From: Neobacillus notoginsengisoli
GTDB taxonomy: Bacteria; Bacillota; Bacilli; Bacillales; Cytobacillaceae
Reading direction: 5' to 3'
DNA length: 64,000 nt
Assembly (NCBI RefSeq): GCF_003515685.1
Contig: NZ_QWEG01000002.1
Span: forward strand, 1-64,000
Every line of letters begins with the position of its first letter. The stretch's first letter is position 1. The notes under the pieces are model-generated. The model worked only from the letters and a program-made list of their open reading frames with translations. It was not told the DNA's origin and did no database searches. Both the position numbers and the translations under genes were made by a program. This document shows positions 42,718 through 50,271 of the stretch, in pieces.

Positions 42718-43586
42718 CCGAATGCCCCTTTCAGCTCAATGATTACTGGATATGCAAGAAAAAATACAAATGATAGAAGAATACCTAGTAGTTCCTGTTT
42801 CGGCAAGCCGATTTCCTCCATGACGGGGTAAACCGTGAGCACCCCAAAGCCCATGGACCGGCCGTAGATGGCAAAAAGGATAGAAGGAACCAACAGTCCG
42901 AGTGAAAGCCAGTCTATTCTTCTGAACCGAAAATGATGGTAGGAAGACCGTTTTCCGCTGCCATATCCCCGTGCCTTCATGGAATCTGCGGTTTGGATGG
43001 CTTCTTCGAGCGAAAAAACTAGCAGCGCCTGGATATAAAGCATCCCGTTTTTTGCCCGTTCCCGAAGTTTCCCTGATCCGGCCAAAATCCCTTTGCTGGC
43101 CTGAACCGCCGCAATTTCCCCGAGGCGGATGCGCATCAGTGGAATGAACCTGAGTGTCAGCATAAGCAGGACGGCAAATTGCGGCATTACTTTTGCAAAA
43201 AGGAATAATAGCTTGTTCGGCGTCATGATTTCATTGTAAGAGACAAACAAGGCGATGATTCCCATAATTGACAGTGCTGACATTCCGCCAAGCGTGACTG
43301 CCTCCAGCGTAATACGATGGTCCCAAACTTCTAAAAGAACATGTCTGCCCCTTTCGTTAAAAAGAGGATTCACGAGAAAAATCAGCAGTCCGCTCGTCGC
43401 TAGGAAAAAAAACCATCGCTGCAGTCCCCTGCAGCGATCTTGAACAAAATTCACGAGCAGGACGAAAGTAAACCCCGCCAAAAGAAAGACCGGATGCTGA
43501 AAGAGAATCAGCATTGCGAGTGCGCCGGCATAGTAGAAAAAAGCAGTAAACGGGTGGAGCCTGTTCATTTGCATGTCAGCCTTCAA
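42699..43586 (-). CDS. ecfT: ECF transporter transmembrane component EcfT
   Basis: 295 residues with about five to six helices. The two Ala-Arg-Gly-type coupling motifs of EcfT are visible as AAVQASKGILAGSGKLRERA and ADSMKARGYGSGKRSSY (residues about 205-221). It links the S component to the ATPases. Overlaps the EcfA gene by 19 nt and the lipoprotein gene by 11 nt, so the operon is translationally coupled. Confidence 0.88.
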   Translation of the reverse strand: MKADMQMNRLHPFTAFFYYAGALAMLILFQHPVFLLAGFTFVLLVNFVQDRCRGLQRWFFFLATSGLLIFLVNPLFNERGRHVLLEVWDHRITLEAVTLGGMSALSIMGIIALFVSYNEIMTPNKLLFLFAKVMPQFAVLLMLTLRFIPLMRIRLGEIAAVQASKGILAGSGKLRERAKNGMLYIQALLVFSLEEAIQTADSMKARGYGSGKRSSYHHFRFRRIDWLSLGLLVPSILFAIYGRSMGFGVLTVYPVMEEIGLPKQELLGILLSFVFFLAYPVIIELKGAFGWRKSN

Positions 43587-44436
43587 TATAGATCCACTCG
43601 ATCCTGTCGCCCTTGGCTACTTTTACAAGCCCTGCGCTCCTGTCAATGGTAGTGCCATTCTTTTTGCACGTCCAGCCGCTTTTTGCCCCATAATCAAATT
43701 CATAATAATTGTCTATTCCCTCGACATAGGCAGTCGCGCCACTGCCCCTGTGTTCAACATGAATTTTTTTGCCCGTCGCGCGAAGCAGTACGTTGAGAAC
43801 CGTGTCGCCTTCCTTCACTTCAACGGCAGTCGCGCCGAGAATTGTCCCGACATCTTTCGGTCCTTTAATTGAAATGGTTGCTGTTGCGGCCGATTCGGGT
43901 TTAGGTGACGGTTTCGAAACTGGTTTTGGCGCGGGCTTCGCGGCCGGCTGGCTTGGTTTGCTCGTCGCACCGGAAGTTGCCGAACCAGTTCCAGCTGAGC
44001 CGGCGGAAGCGCTGGCCGCCCCGCTACCCTTGCTTGATCCGCTGCTGTTGGATGAAGTCCCGTTCCCTGAACCAGCAGCGCCCCCAGACGCAGTTCCCGC
44101 TTTAGGCTTGTCAGCTGGCGGACTGCTTGGAGTGGAAGATGCCGGCTGTTCAACCTTCTTTTTGGCATCTGAGTCCCCGGGATCCTTGGAAGAACCGGAA
44201 GCCGGTGCCTCATTGGAAAAAGAAGTATCAGGGTCTGCTTCTCCTTCTCCGTCCCCGGCAATGGAATCGGACGCCCCATCTTCATCTTGGCCGTTCTCAT
44301 GATCAAGGGCAATGTCATGCTGTCCCTGTTCTGCCGCATTTTTTTTAGACTCAGGAGCTGTCCCGCAGCCTGCAAGCGCAAACGCTGCCAGCAATGAAAA
44401 AACTAGCAGCAGCCGCAATAGGATTTTCCGATTCAT
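43576..44436 (-). CDS. DUF4430 lipoprotein, predicted cobalamin-binding
   Basis: 286 residues. Lipoprotein signal with lipobox LAGC (Cys23; FSLLAAFALAGCGTAPESKK). A long low-complexity linker rich in Ser, Gly, Ala, Pro and Lys (about 30-185) follows. A C-terminal DUF4430 domain (about 187-286) contains GDTVLNVLLRATGKKIHVEH, YYEFDYGAKSGWTCKKNGT and VAKGDRIEWIYIEG. DUF4430 corresponds to the beta-domain of transcobalamin/intrinsic factor. It probably hands B12 to the ECF transporter across the wall. Confidence 0.85.
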   Translation of the reverse strand: MNRKILLRLLLVFSLLAAFALAGCGTAPESKKNAAEQGQHDIALDHENGQDEDGASDSIAGDGEGEADPDTSFSNEAPASGSSKDPGDSDAKKKVEQPASSTPSSPPADKPKAGTASGGAAGSGNGTSSNSSGSSKGSGAASASAGSAGTGSATSGATSKPSQPAAKPAPKPVSKPSPKPESAATATISIKGPKDVGTILGATAVEVKEGDTVLNVLLRATGKKIHVEHRGSGATAYVEGIDNYYEFDYGAKSGWTCKKNGTTIDRSAGLVKVAKGDRIEWIYIEG

Positions 44437-44463
44437 TGCTTTTCCTCCTGTCAGAAGTGATGG

Positions 44464-46266
44464 TTAAGCCTGCTGTTTTCTTCTAAGCAAGTAAACGGTA
44501 CCCCCGCCCGTTGCCAAAATAAATCCTAAGGCCAGCCATGTATAGCTGTCAGTAGCCGTATCCGGCAGTCGGTGGCCTTCTTTCTCTGTACTAGCTTGCT
44601 TATCCGGAGCTGCCGGCTGAACCGGTTGTCCAGATGGAGCTGGCTTAATTACAGGGTCGACAGGTACGTCAGCTAGGTTAAGGCTATACAAGGAACCTTT
44701 ACCGTTCTTATATAGATGATAGGCAACCAGAGCCTGTACGCCTTGTTGAGTAGACAGAGCATCTGCTTCTTGGCCAGCCTTCCATGCAAAACCGCCTCCA
44801 GGCTGAATGAATGAAGCAAGGAAGCCGAGCAGTGTTTTACCGTCTGCTGCAATGATATTACTGTTTGCATCAAGCCCAAGTGCCGACATTGCAATAACCG
44901 CTTGGGCTGTTGCCGTACTGCTGTCAACTGCTGAAGAAGCAAAAAGGTTTTTCAGGTATTCAATACCTTTTTCAATTGCAGGTTTAGGTGCGCCATCTTC
45001 TTTATACGGCGCCAACGCAGTGAGGACCATCGCAGTTGTATCCGGATCACTTCCGGCTCCCTGATTCAGGCCCCAGCCGCCATTGCTGTTTTGATTTTCA
45101 AGTAAATAGTCTACAAGCTTTTCCCGCGTCCATTTCGCGTTCGCAGGCACTTTAAAGTTTGCGCTATCAAGGGCGATCAGGGCATAAGCGACTCCATTAA
45201 GCCCCTGTTTTAAAACGTCCCCATTGTAGATGGGTTCGACTAAATTATAGCCCGCAAAATTTTCAGGATTTCCTCCCGCTGCCAAGATTCCAAGTGTGTA
45301 GCGTTCATAATCAGTAATACTCCTAAACTGTCCGTTTCTCTCGGTTACACGTTTTGCAACTTCCTCAAGGTAGCTGGCAGGAATAGGCTTACCTGCCTGT
45401 TTCAAGGCAATTGCTTCCCATTCACCTAATTGGCCGCTAGTTTGAATATTCTCCAATACTTCATGGAGATTTTTTTGAAAGCTATCCTTAGGGTATTTTT
45501 CCGCTTCCAGCCCTGGCTGCTCTGTTTCAGGCTCTTCAGCCGGCGGTGTAAATGTTTCATAGACAAATGAGACTGTTTTTCCAGGTTCCAGCGTATAGTC
45601 TTCAGCACCAATCATTTGGGGTTCATCATTCACATAAAAGCTCCAATATGTATTTTCTGTGGAGGCTAGACCATTTATCGAAGTGACCATTTTGCCAAAA
45701 TCATATTGATCGAATTTCAGATTTTCCGGCCCAACGACAGTCTGAAGCAATTGAAAGGCGTTCGGCTCCCCTAAATAATATACGTCTTTATAGTCCTGGC
45801 TTTTGCCAGCTTTTCCGACTATTTTTAAATTGACCTTGTCCTTTGGCGCTTCCGATTGGTATCGGAAAAGATATGTATCTCCGGGTTGTGCTTTATAGGA
45901 GTCTGCTCCTGTCATAGCTGAAACGCCATTCGCGTAAAATGCCCAGTAGATTTTATCTGTACCGGCCAGGCCTTGAATCTCTTTAATCATCTTCCCAAAA
46001 TCAAATTCTTCAATTTTCACATTTTCTTCACCGACAGATTTCACCAAGGCGTCAAAGGCTGTTTTATTGTCAGCCAAGGCCACTTGTTTTTCAGTCAGTA
46101 CTTCATCCTGCTCGCCCAACACTTTTACTGTCACCGTGCTGGAAGCCGCCGCAGCCTTTTGCCCAAATCCACCGGCAAAAAGAGCGAAAACTAGCATAAA
46201 TGCCATCAGAAACTTTAAATTTCGGTTACTTACCATTTCTACTACTCTCCCTAATTGTTTTTTCAT
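44464..46266 (-). CDS. Transcobalamin-like cell-wall protein: two DUF4430 domains, helical toroid, LPDTA anchor
   Basis: 600 residues. Signal peptide about 1-40 (FLMAFMLVFALFAGGFGQKAAAA). DUF4430 repeats at about 42-150 and 151-260 share FDFGKM/YDFGKM, YWAFYANG/YWSFYVND and PGDTYLFRY/PGKTVSFVY. A Pro/Glu linker follows. Residues about 275-540 form an alpha/alpha-toroid repeat region (NSNGGWGLNQGAGSDPDTTA). A sorting signal LPDTA (567-571), a hydrophobic helix and RRKQQA complete it. Mammalian B12 carriers have toroid first and beta-domain second; the order here is reversed. First gene after the cobalamin riboswitch. Confidence 0.88.
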   Translation of the reverse strand: MKKQLGRVVEMVSNRNLKFLMAFMLVFALFAGGFGQKAAAASSTVTVKVLGEQDEVLTEKQVALADNKTAFDALVKSVGEENVKIEEFDFGKMIKEIQGLAGTDKIYWAFYANGVSAMTGADSYKAQPGDTYLFRYQSEAPKDKVNLKIVGKAGKSQDYKDVYYLGEPNAFQLLQTVVGPENLKFDQYDFGKMVTSINGLASTENTYWSFYVNDEPQMIGAEDYTLEPGKTVSFVYETFTPPAEEPETEQPGLEAEKYPKDSFQKNLHEVLENIQTSGQLGEWEAIALKQAGKPIPASYLEEVAKRVTERNGQFRSITDYERYTLGILAAGGNPENFAGYNLVEPIYNGDVLKQGLNGVAYALIALDSANFKVPANAKWTREKLVDYLLENQNSNGGWGLNQGAGSDPDTTAMVLTALAPYKEDGAPKPAIEKGIEYLKNLFASSAVDSSTATAQAVIAMSALGLDANSNIIAADGKTLLGFLASFIQPGGGFAWKAGQEADALSTQQGVQALVAYHLYKNGKGSLYSLNLADVPVDPVIKPAPSGQPVQPAAPDKQASTEKEGHRLPDTATDSYTWLALGFILATGGGTVYLLRRKQQA

Positions 46267-46273
46267 AAAAAAA

Positions 46274-46293
46274 TCCCCCTGTTAAAGGAGGAG
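46274..46293 (-). terminator. Riboswitch expression platform: SD-sequestering terminator hairpin
   Basis: The minus strand reads TCCTCCT, TTAAC, AGGGGGA and then TTTTTTT directly before the ATG. The 3' arm is the Shine-Dalgarno itself, so this hairpin can both stop transcription and mask translation. A second hairpin GTTAAGAAGGC/GCCTTCTTAAC (46300-46332) lies just upstream and may be the alternative structure. Confidence 0.65.
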
Positions 46294-46367
46294 GTTTGTC
46301 GTTAAGAAGGCATGAAAAAACGGCCTTCTTAACACCCTCCTATCCGCGTAGGCAATATGGTGCGTGT

Positions 46368-46530
46368 AAACAGGCAGGTCTCCTGGCTCATGGTCATCGC
46401 TTCCTATGCCTTCCCGCCCGAATCAGGCAGTGGCTTTGTATAGGTTGCTCGCATTTACAGTGGCGGGACCGCGTTGGATTTTCACCAACTTCCCTTTTAA
46501 GCTGACAGTATGAACGATCAGCACCTGTTT
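46368..46530 (-). promoter_or_regulatory. Cobalamin riboswitch (B12 element)
   Basis: On the minus strand: P1 AAACAGG (46530-46524) pairs with CCTGTTT (46374-46368). The core has GGGAAGTTGGTGAAAATCCA, GCGGTCCCGCCACTGTAA and the B12 box AGCCAGGAGACCTGCC. These are all the conserved blocks of the class. Binding of B12 should repress the uptake operon downstream. Confidence 0.96.
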
Positions 46531-46556
46531 AGAAGAGTATTTTTTATGTCTATCTA

Positions 46557-46585
46557 ATTATACATTTGGTTCGAAAGTTTGTATA
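46557..46585 (-). promoter_or_regulatory. Promoter of the B12 uptake operon
   Basis: The minus strand has extended -10 TGTATAAT (46562-46557 core) with TATACA 17 nt upstream as a weak -35, about 30 nt before the riboswitch P1. Confidence 0.55.
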
Positions 46586-46623
46586 GCGATGATCTTCCTG
46601 ACCTCGGTTCGGAAGCACTCTTT

Positions 46624-47697
46624 TTATGAATGTTGTTTTGCCATCAGCCTGAACATTGCCCTTAGCAAATATGGTACCGCGAAAACGATGAAGAAAATCC
46701 GGAACAGCTGGTACCCGGCCACAATGGAAAGGTCTGCTCCCGCTTCATGGGCAATGATGGTCATCTGATCCATTCCGCCCGGCGCCATGCTTAAATAACC
46801 AGTAATAGTAGAGATAGGATTGGTCTCCGACAGTAATATCCCCATGACTGCCGCCCCTGCAAGCAGCATCATGCTAGAGAAGACTGCCCAGATAAGAAGT
46901 TGTTTTCCTTGTTTTATCAATTTGCTTAGATTGAACATAAGCCCGATATAAGCACCCATTAACAACTGGGATATATCCATCACCGCATCCGGCAAAACAG
47001 GCCCCTGAATCCCTGCAACGGTGAGAGCTGCGGTAATGAGAATCGGCCCGGTCAGGAATGGAGTGGGCATCTTGATTTTTTTGCCTAGGATAGCAAATAA
47101 AATAGCTAATGGCGCGAATAAAAAAATCTCAGGCACCAGCACTGTATTTTCAGCGGTTTTTCCTAGGTTTGCCGCTTCAGTCCCCCTCAAGAAAGCAGAT
47201 AGCGCAAAAAAAGGAACGATAAAAATAATCAACAATAGCCGGGACACTTGAAATACTGTTACCGCGGCACTGTCTGTTCCATCCACTTCCTCGGAAAGGG
47301 CAATCATTTGCGATAAGCCGCCTGGAATGCTTCCAATTAGCACCGTCCTATAATCAAGACCGGAAACTTTCGCAATCCCGAAGGCAATGATGGTACAATA
47401 GCCAATCAAGAGCAATGTCATCAAAATAATCGATGGAAAGTGGCTGATAATTTGCGAGAGCGCCTCCTTTGTGAAGGATAGGCCGATTGAGTAGCCAAGG
47501 ATTATAAGTGCTGTGTCTCGTACCCAGGAAGGCCAAAAAAGCTGGAACTTCCCGTATGCAGAGCAGGCAAGAACTGCCGTCATGGGGCCGAGCAGCCATG
47601 GAACCGGCAGGCCTGGCAACCGAAAGATGAGGCCGCCAACCAGTGCGGCAAGGAATGTTAGGATGAATGATTTTAGCTTTTCGGAAGACGAATTCAT
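46624..47697 (-). CDS. AbrB-family membrane protein
   Basis: 357 residues with about ten helices arranged as two AbrB-duplication halves. LVGGLIFRLPGLPVPWLLGPMTAVL at the start and TGPILITAALTVAGIQGPVL in the middle, plus GSIPGGLSQMIALSEE and YLSMAPGGMDQMTIIAHEAG, are the conserved PGG-x-x-x-M loops of both halves. It is annotated in databases as AbrB/ammonia-monooxygenase-like but is a transporter-like protein of unknown substrate, unrelated to the AbrB DNA-binding protein. The MFS gene lies 27 nt upstream, same strand. Confidence 0.87.
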   Translation of the reverse strand: MNSSSEKLKSFILTFLAALVGGLIFRLPGLPVPWLLGPMTAVLACSAYGKFQLFWPSWVRDTALIILGYSIGLSFTKEALSQIISHFPSIILMTLLLIGYCTIIAFGIAKVSGLDYRTVLIGSIPGGLSQMIALSEEVDGTDSAAVTVFQVSRLLLIIFIVPFFALSAFLRGTEAANLGKTAENTVLVPEIFLFAPLAILFAILGKKIKMPTPFLTGPILITAALTVAGIQGPVLPDAVMDISQLLMGAYIGLMFNLSKLIKQGKQLLIWAVFSSMMLLAGAAVMGILLSETNPISTITGYLSMAPGGMDQMTIIAHEAGADLSIVAGYQLFRIFFIVFAVPYLLRAMFRLMAKQHS

Positions 47698-47724
47698 ATT
47701 AATCCATTCCTTTCCTCACATGAC

Positions 47725-48930
47725 TTACACGGTTCGTTTCCGAGATGTTTCTTTCCGCAATAGGAACAGATAATATAGAATCGATAGTAAGATTGATACT
47801 GCCGATGCTTTATAAATACCGTCATATCCAAAATGATGGCCAATGAGGCCAAACAAGATCGCCCCCACGCCAACTCCCAAATCAAAGAAGGAAAAGAAGG
47901 TTGCGTTTGCCATCCCCCTTCTATTGCGGGGCGACTGTTCAATGGCCCATGCCTGAAGGCCTGGCTGTACTGTCCCAAAACCGAATCCGTATAATGCAGC
48001 GGCGATAAATAACACCGTCGTGCTTGGGAGCCACGCAAGCAACAGCATAGCTGCAAACACAAGCATGGCACCGGGGATGAACACAGCCCTATGGCCCTTT
48101 TTGTCATAAAGCTGCCCTGCGAATGCCCGTGTCAACATGAGCGACAACGCATAAACCAGAAAATACCATTGAATTCCGGCTATCCCTTTTTGAGCGGTGT
48201 AGAGCGGCAGGAAGGACGCAATTCCTCCAAATGTGACCGTCATAAAAAAGAGGAGGATGGACGGCTGCAGTGCGCTTTTTTCGTAAAAATCCCATTTCAC
48301 GGTGACTGTTTGTTGGGCATGCTCTACTTTCTTGTAACGAATGAGCGAAGCCAACAATAAAGAAGCCAGCCCAAGCGCCGAACAAATTAAAAACAGGTTA
48401 TCGAATGTCAGCACGCCGGCTAAAATCAATCCGAGCGATGGGCCTGCTGCCAGGGCAACATTTCCGGATAGCCCATAATACCCCATTCCTTCGCCTCGTC
48501 TGGCCGGCGGGATAAGGTCAGTAGCAATCGTTCCGGACGCAGTCGTTGAAAAGCCCCATCCAAGCCCCTGGAAAAACCGCATTAGGAATAAAAAGGCCAT
48601 ACCACTCGCAAAACCAAATGACCCGACTGCCAGGACAAAAATGGCCAGGCCTGTTAAAAAAACAAACTTCCTTCCCTTTGATTCCAACGCCTGCCCAGCA
48701 TATGGGCGGATAATCAGTGCTGAAAATGTGAATGCGCCGACGACGTACCCGATCATCTGGTCATTTCCGCCAAGCTGTTCAACAAAAAGCGGGATCGTAG
48801 GCAATGTCATTTGAAAACCGAGAAAAATAAAAAAGTTGGCGAAGCAAATCAGGATAAAATCACGCGTCCATATTCTCCCGCTATGGGCGGCACCAGTTTC
48901 TGCGCCTTTTTTGGCCTCTCCTATTTCCAT
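47725..48930 (-). CDS. MFS transporter
   Basis: 401 residues from the ATG at 48930 (AGGAGG six bases upstream). Twelve hydrophobic segments; the loop 2-3 motif appears as RPYAGQALESKGRKFVFLTG and a second-half copy as RAFAGQLYDKKGHRAVFIPG. GWGFSTTASGTIATDLIPPARRGEGMGYYGL resembles drug-efflux MFS proteins (YfkF/YceJ-like). Substrate unknown. Probably forms an operon with the AbrB-family gene. Confidence 0.9.
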   Translation of the reverse strand: MEIGEAKKGAETGAAHSGRIWTRDFILICFANFFIFLGFQMTLPTIPLFVEQLGGNDQMIGYVVGAFTFSALIIRPYAGQALESKGRKFVFLTGLAIFVLAVGSFGFASGMAFLFLMRFFQGLGWGFSTTASGTIATDLIPPARRGEGMGYYGLSGNVALAAGPSLGLILAGVLTFDNLFLICSALGLASLLLASLIRYKKVEHAQQTVTVKWDFYEKSALQPSILLFFMTVTFGGIASFLPLYTAQKGIAGIQWYFLVYALSLMLTRAFAGQLYDKKGHRAVFIPGAMLVFAAMLLLAWLPSTTVLFIAAALYGFGFGTVQPGLQAWAIEQSPRNRRGMANATFFSFFDLGVGVGAILFGLIGHHFGYDGIYKASAVSILLSILYYLFLLRKETSRKRTV

Positions 48931-49017
48931 GTCAGGCCTCCTTTCTTTCAGTCTATCCATTTGTGTTTATTTCCAGTATAATGAACATTTCAAGTCCTGG
49001 ACAATGGAGGCACCCTA

Positions 49018-49248
49018 ATGTATTTGACGATTAAAGAAACGGCAGACTTCCTTTCGATGCCGGAATCCCATGTAAAAGCCCTGATCGGACAGAAGAAAAT
49101 CCGGGCCCTTTTTGACGGTGAGCAATACCTTATTAATAAAGAACAATTCAACAGGCACTTCGACCATGTTGAAGAGGTCAAGCGGATGATTGAGGAATGG
49201 CGCAATGAACCAATCCCCGAAGATCCCGATATTAAAGATGAAGATTAA
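49018..49248 (+). CDS. Excisionase-like helix-turn-helix protein
   Basis: 76 residues. MYLTIKETADFLSMPESHVKALIGQKKIRALFDGEQYLINKEQF forms a winged HTH_17 (MerR/excisionase-like) domain; the rest is an acidic tail (EEWRNEPIPEDPDIKDED). GGAGG precedes the ATG. Not near an integrase, so a small transcription factor rather than a phage excisionase is likely. Divergent from the MFS gene. Confidence 0.8.
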   Translation: MYLTIKETADFLSMPESHVKALIGQKKIRALFDGEQYLINKEQFNRHFDHVEEVKRMIEEWRNEPIPEDPDIKDED

Positions 49249-49280
49249 CAGCGTTTTGAAAAATAGGTACTTGCCTCAGT

Positions 49281-49308
49281 ACAAGTGCATATCTCCCCTC
49301 ATACCTTA
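49281..49308 (+). promoter_or_regulatory. Possible sigma-K/sigma-E promoter of the cotD-like gene
   Basis: ACA (49281-49283), 16 nt, then CATACCTTA (49300-49308), which fits the mother-cell -10 pattern CATANNNTA. It lies about 37 nt upstream of the coat gene start, as expected for a late coat gene. Confidence 0.5.
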
Positions 49309-49344
49309 TTAATGTAACAATATTACTGAGAGAGGGGAATTTAT

Positions 49345-49779
49345 ATGTTTTGTCCAAGACCAACACAAGTATTGCCGGCCATTTGCCATCCGACACAATG
49401 CTGTGTGACTCAATCGTTTGAAAATGTCATTCAGCCGCATGTCCATCCTTCACATACCACCCATGTTCATCATACGAACATTGAACACACTCATCATTTT
49501 ACAAACACACAATCCTTTGTCAATGAGGCTTCTGTGACGGATTTGGGACCTGTTCCGGGGCCGCCGCCTGCTCCAACTGTGGCAGGCGCTTTTGCACCCG
49601 GGCCTGGCGTAGCGCCTGGCATGATGGGGCCTGGTATGATGGGGCCTGGCATGATGGGACCTGGCATGATGGGACCTGGCATGATGGGACCTGGCATGAT
49701 GGGGCCTGGCACAAATGTCGCCGGCGCTTTTTCCGGTATGCCAATGGGCGGCTATAAGAAAGGCTGCGGCTACCGCTAG
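49345..49779 (+). CDS. CotD-family spore coat protein with GMMGP repeats
   Basis: 144 residues. The N-terminal half (MFCPRPTQVLPAICHPTQCC, then SFENVIQPHVHPSHTTHVHH) matches the His/Cys-rich CotD inner-coat family. A Pro/Gly/Ala stretch is followed by six tandem GMMGP units (about 92-121), encoded by 15-bp direct repeats at about 49617-49708, and a Gly/Lys/Cys/Tyr C-terminus (GGYKKGCGYR). The repeat block is not in standard CotD and makes the protein twice the usual length. Sporulation-specific expression is expected. Confidence 0.87.
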   Translation: MFCPRPTQVLPAICHPTQCCVTQSFENVIQPHVHPSHTTHVHHTNIEHTHHFTNTQSFVNEASVTDLGPVPGPPPAPTVAGAFAPGPGVAPGMMGPGMMGPGMMGPGMMGPGMMGPGMMGPGTNVAGAFSGMPMGGYKKGCGYR

Positions 49780-49792
49780 GATGCAGCAAAAT

Positions 49793-49816
49793 GGGGCAGG
49801 AGACCTGCCCCTTTTT
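49793..49816 (+). terminator. Terminator of the cotD-like gene
   Basis: GGGGCAGG/CCTGCCCC stem, three-base loop, TTTTT tail. Confidence 0.88.
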
Positions 49817-49909
49817 ATTTACACGATCAATAGGTGTGGCCTTCGTTTTCCTGTGCAGTTTATTTTTCCTTTTAAGGGGGAATATGGAGAGCAGGAGGAG
49901 ACAGGAATT

Positions 49910-50149
49910 ATGAGATTCTCTATCTATAAAGCTTCATCCGGCAACAGTTCCAACCGTTTTTTTGGAACAATCGAAGCATCCTGTATTGAGGTAGCGGGTG
50001 ATTTGCTTTATAAAGTGCTTCGCCGGACGAAAGGGCGAAAGGACGGGGATGTGTTTATTATCGTCCCCTATGCAGAAACACCCTCTATTGATAGCCTCCT
50101 GGAGGAAGGAACACCCTTTCACATTGTCCAATATCGTGAAGTCGAATGA
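49910..50149 (+). CDS. Small protein of unknown function
   Basis: 79 residues from the ATG at 49910, selected because GGAGGAG lies about ten bases upstream. MRFSIYKASSGNSSNRFFGT begins it, then DLLYKVLRRTKGRKDGDVFIIVPYAE and EGTPFHIVQYREVE. No signal peptide, helix or Cys motif. Family not recognised. A strong terminator follows its stop, which supports a real transcription unit. Confidence 0.68.
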   Translation: MRFSIYKASSGNSSNRFFGTIEASCIEVAGDLLYKVLRRTKGRKDGDVFIIVPYAETPSIDSLLEEGTPFHIVQYREVE

Positions 50150-50183
50150 AATCCCATCCATTTATTCTGGATGGGATTTTTTG
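50149..50183 (+). terminator. Terminator after the 79-residue protein gene
   Basis: AAATCCCATCCA/TGGATGGGATTT stem with T-tail. Confidence 0.85.
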
Positions 50184-50271
50184 TTTACGGTTAAATGGCT
50201 GAGTTTTCGATCGAACGATAAGCACATACAGAAGACGGCTCCCCAATTGAGAGAGCCGCCGATATCTTTTT

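Noticed and set aside
43769-44302. Long plus-strand frame of Ala/Pro/Glu-rich composition
   Set aside because: Antisense to the low-complexity linker of the DUF4430 lipoprotein; repetitive composition keeps the frame open.
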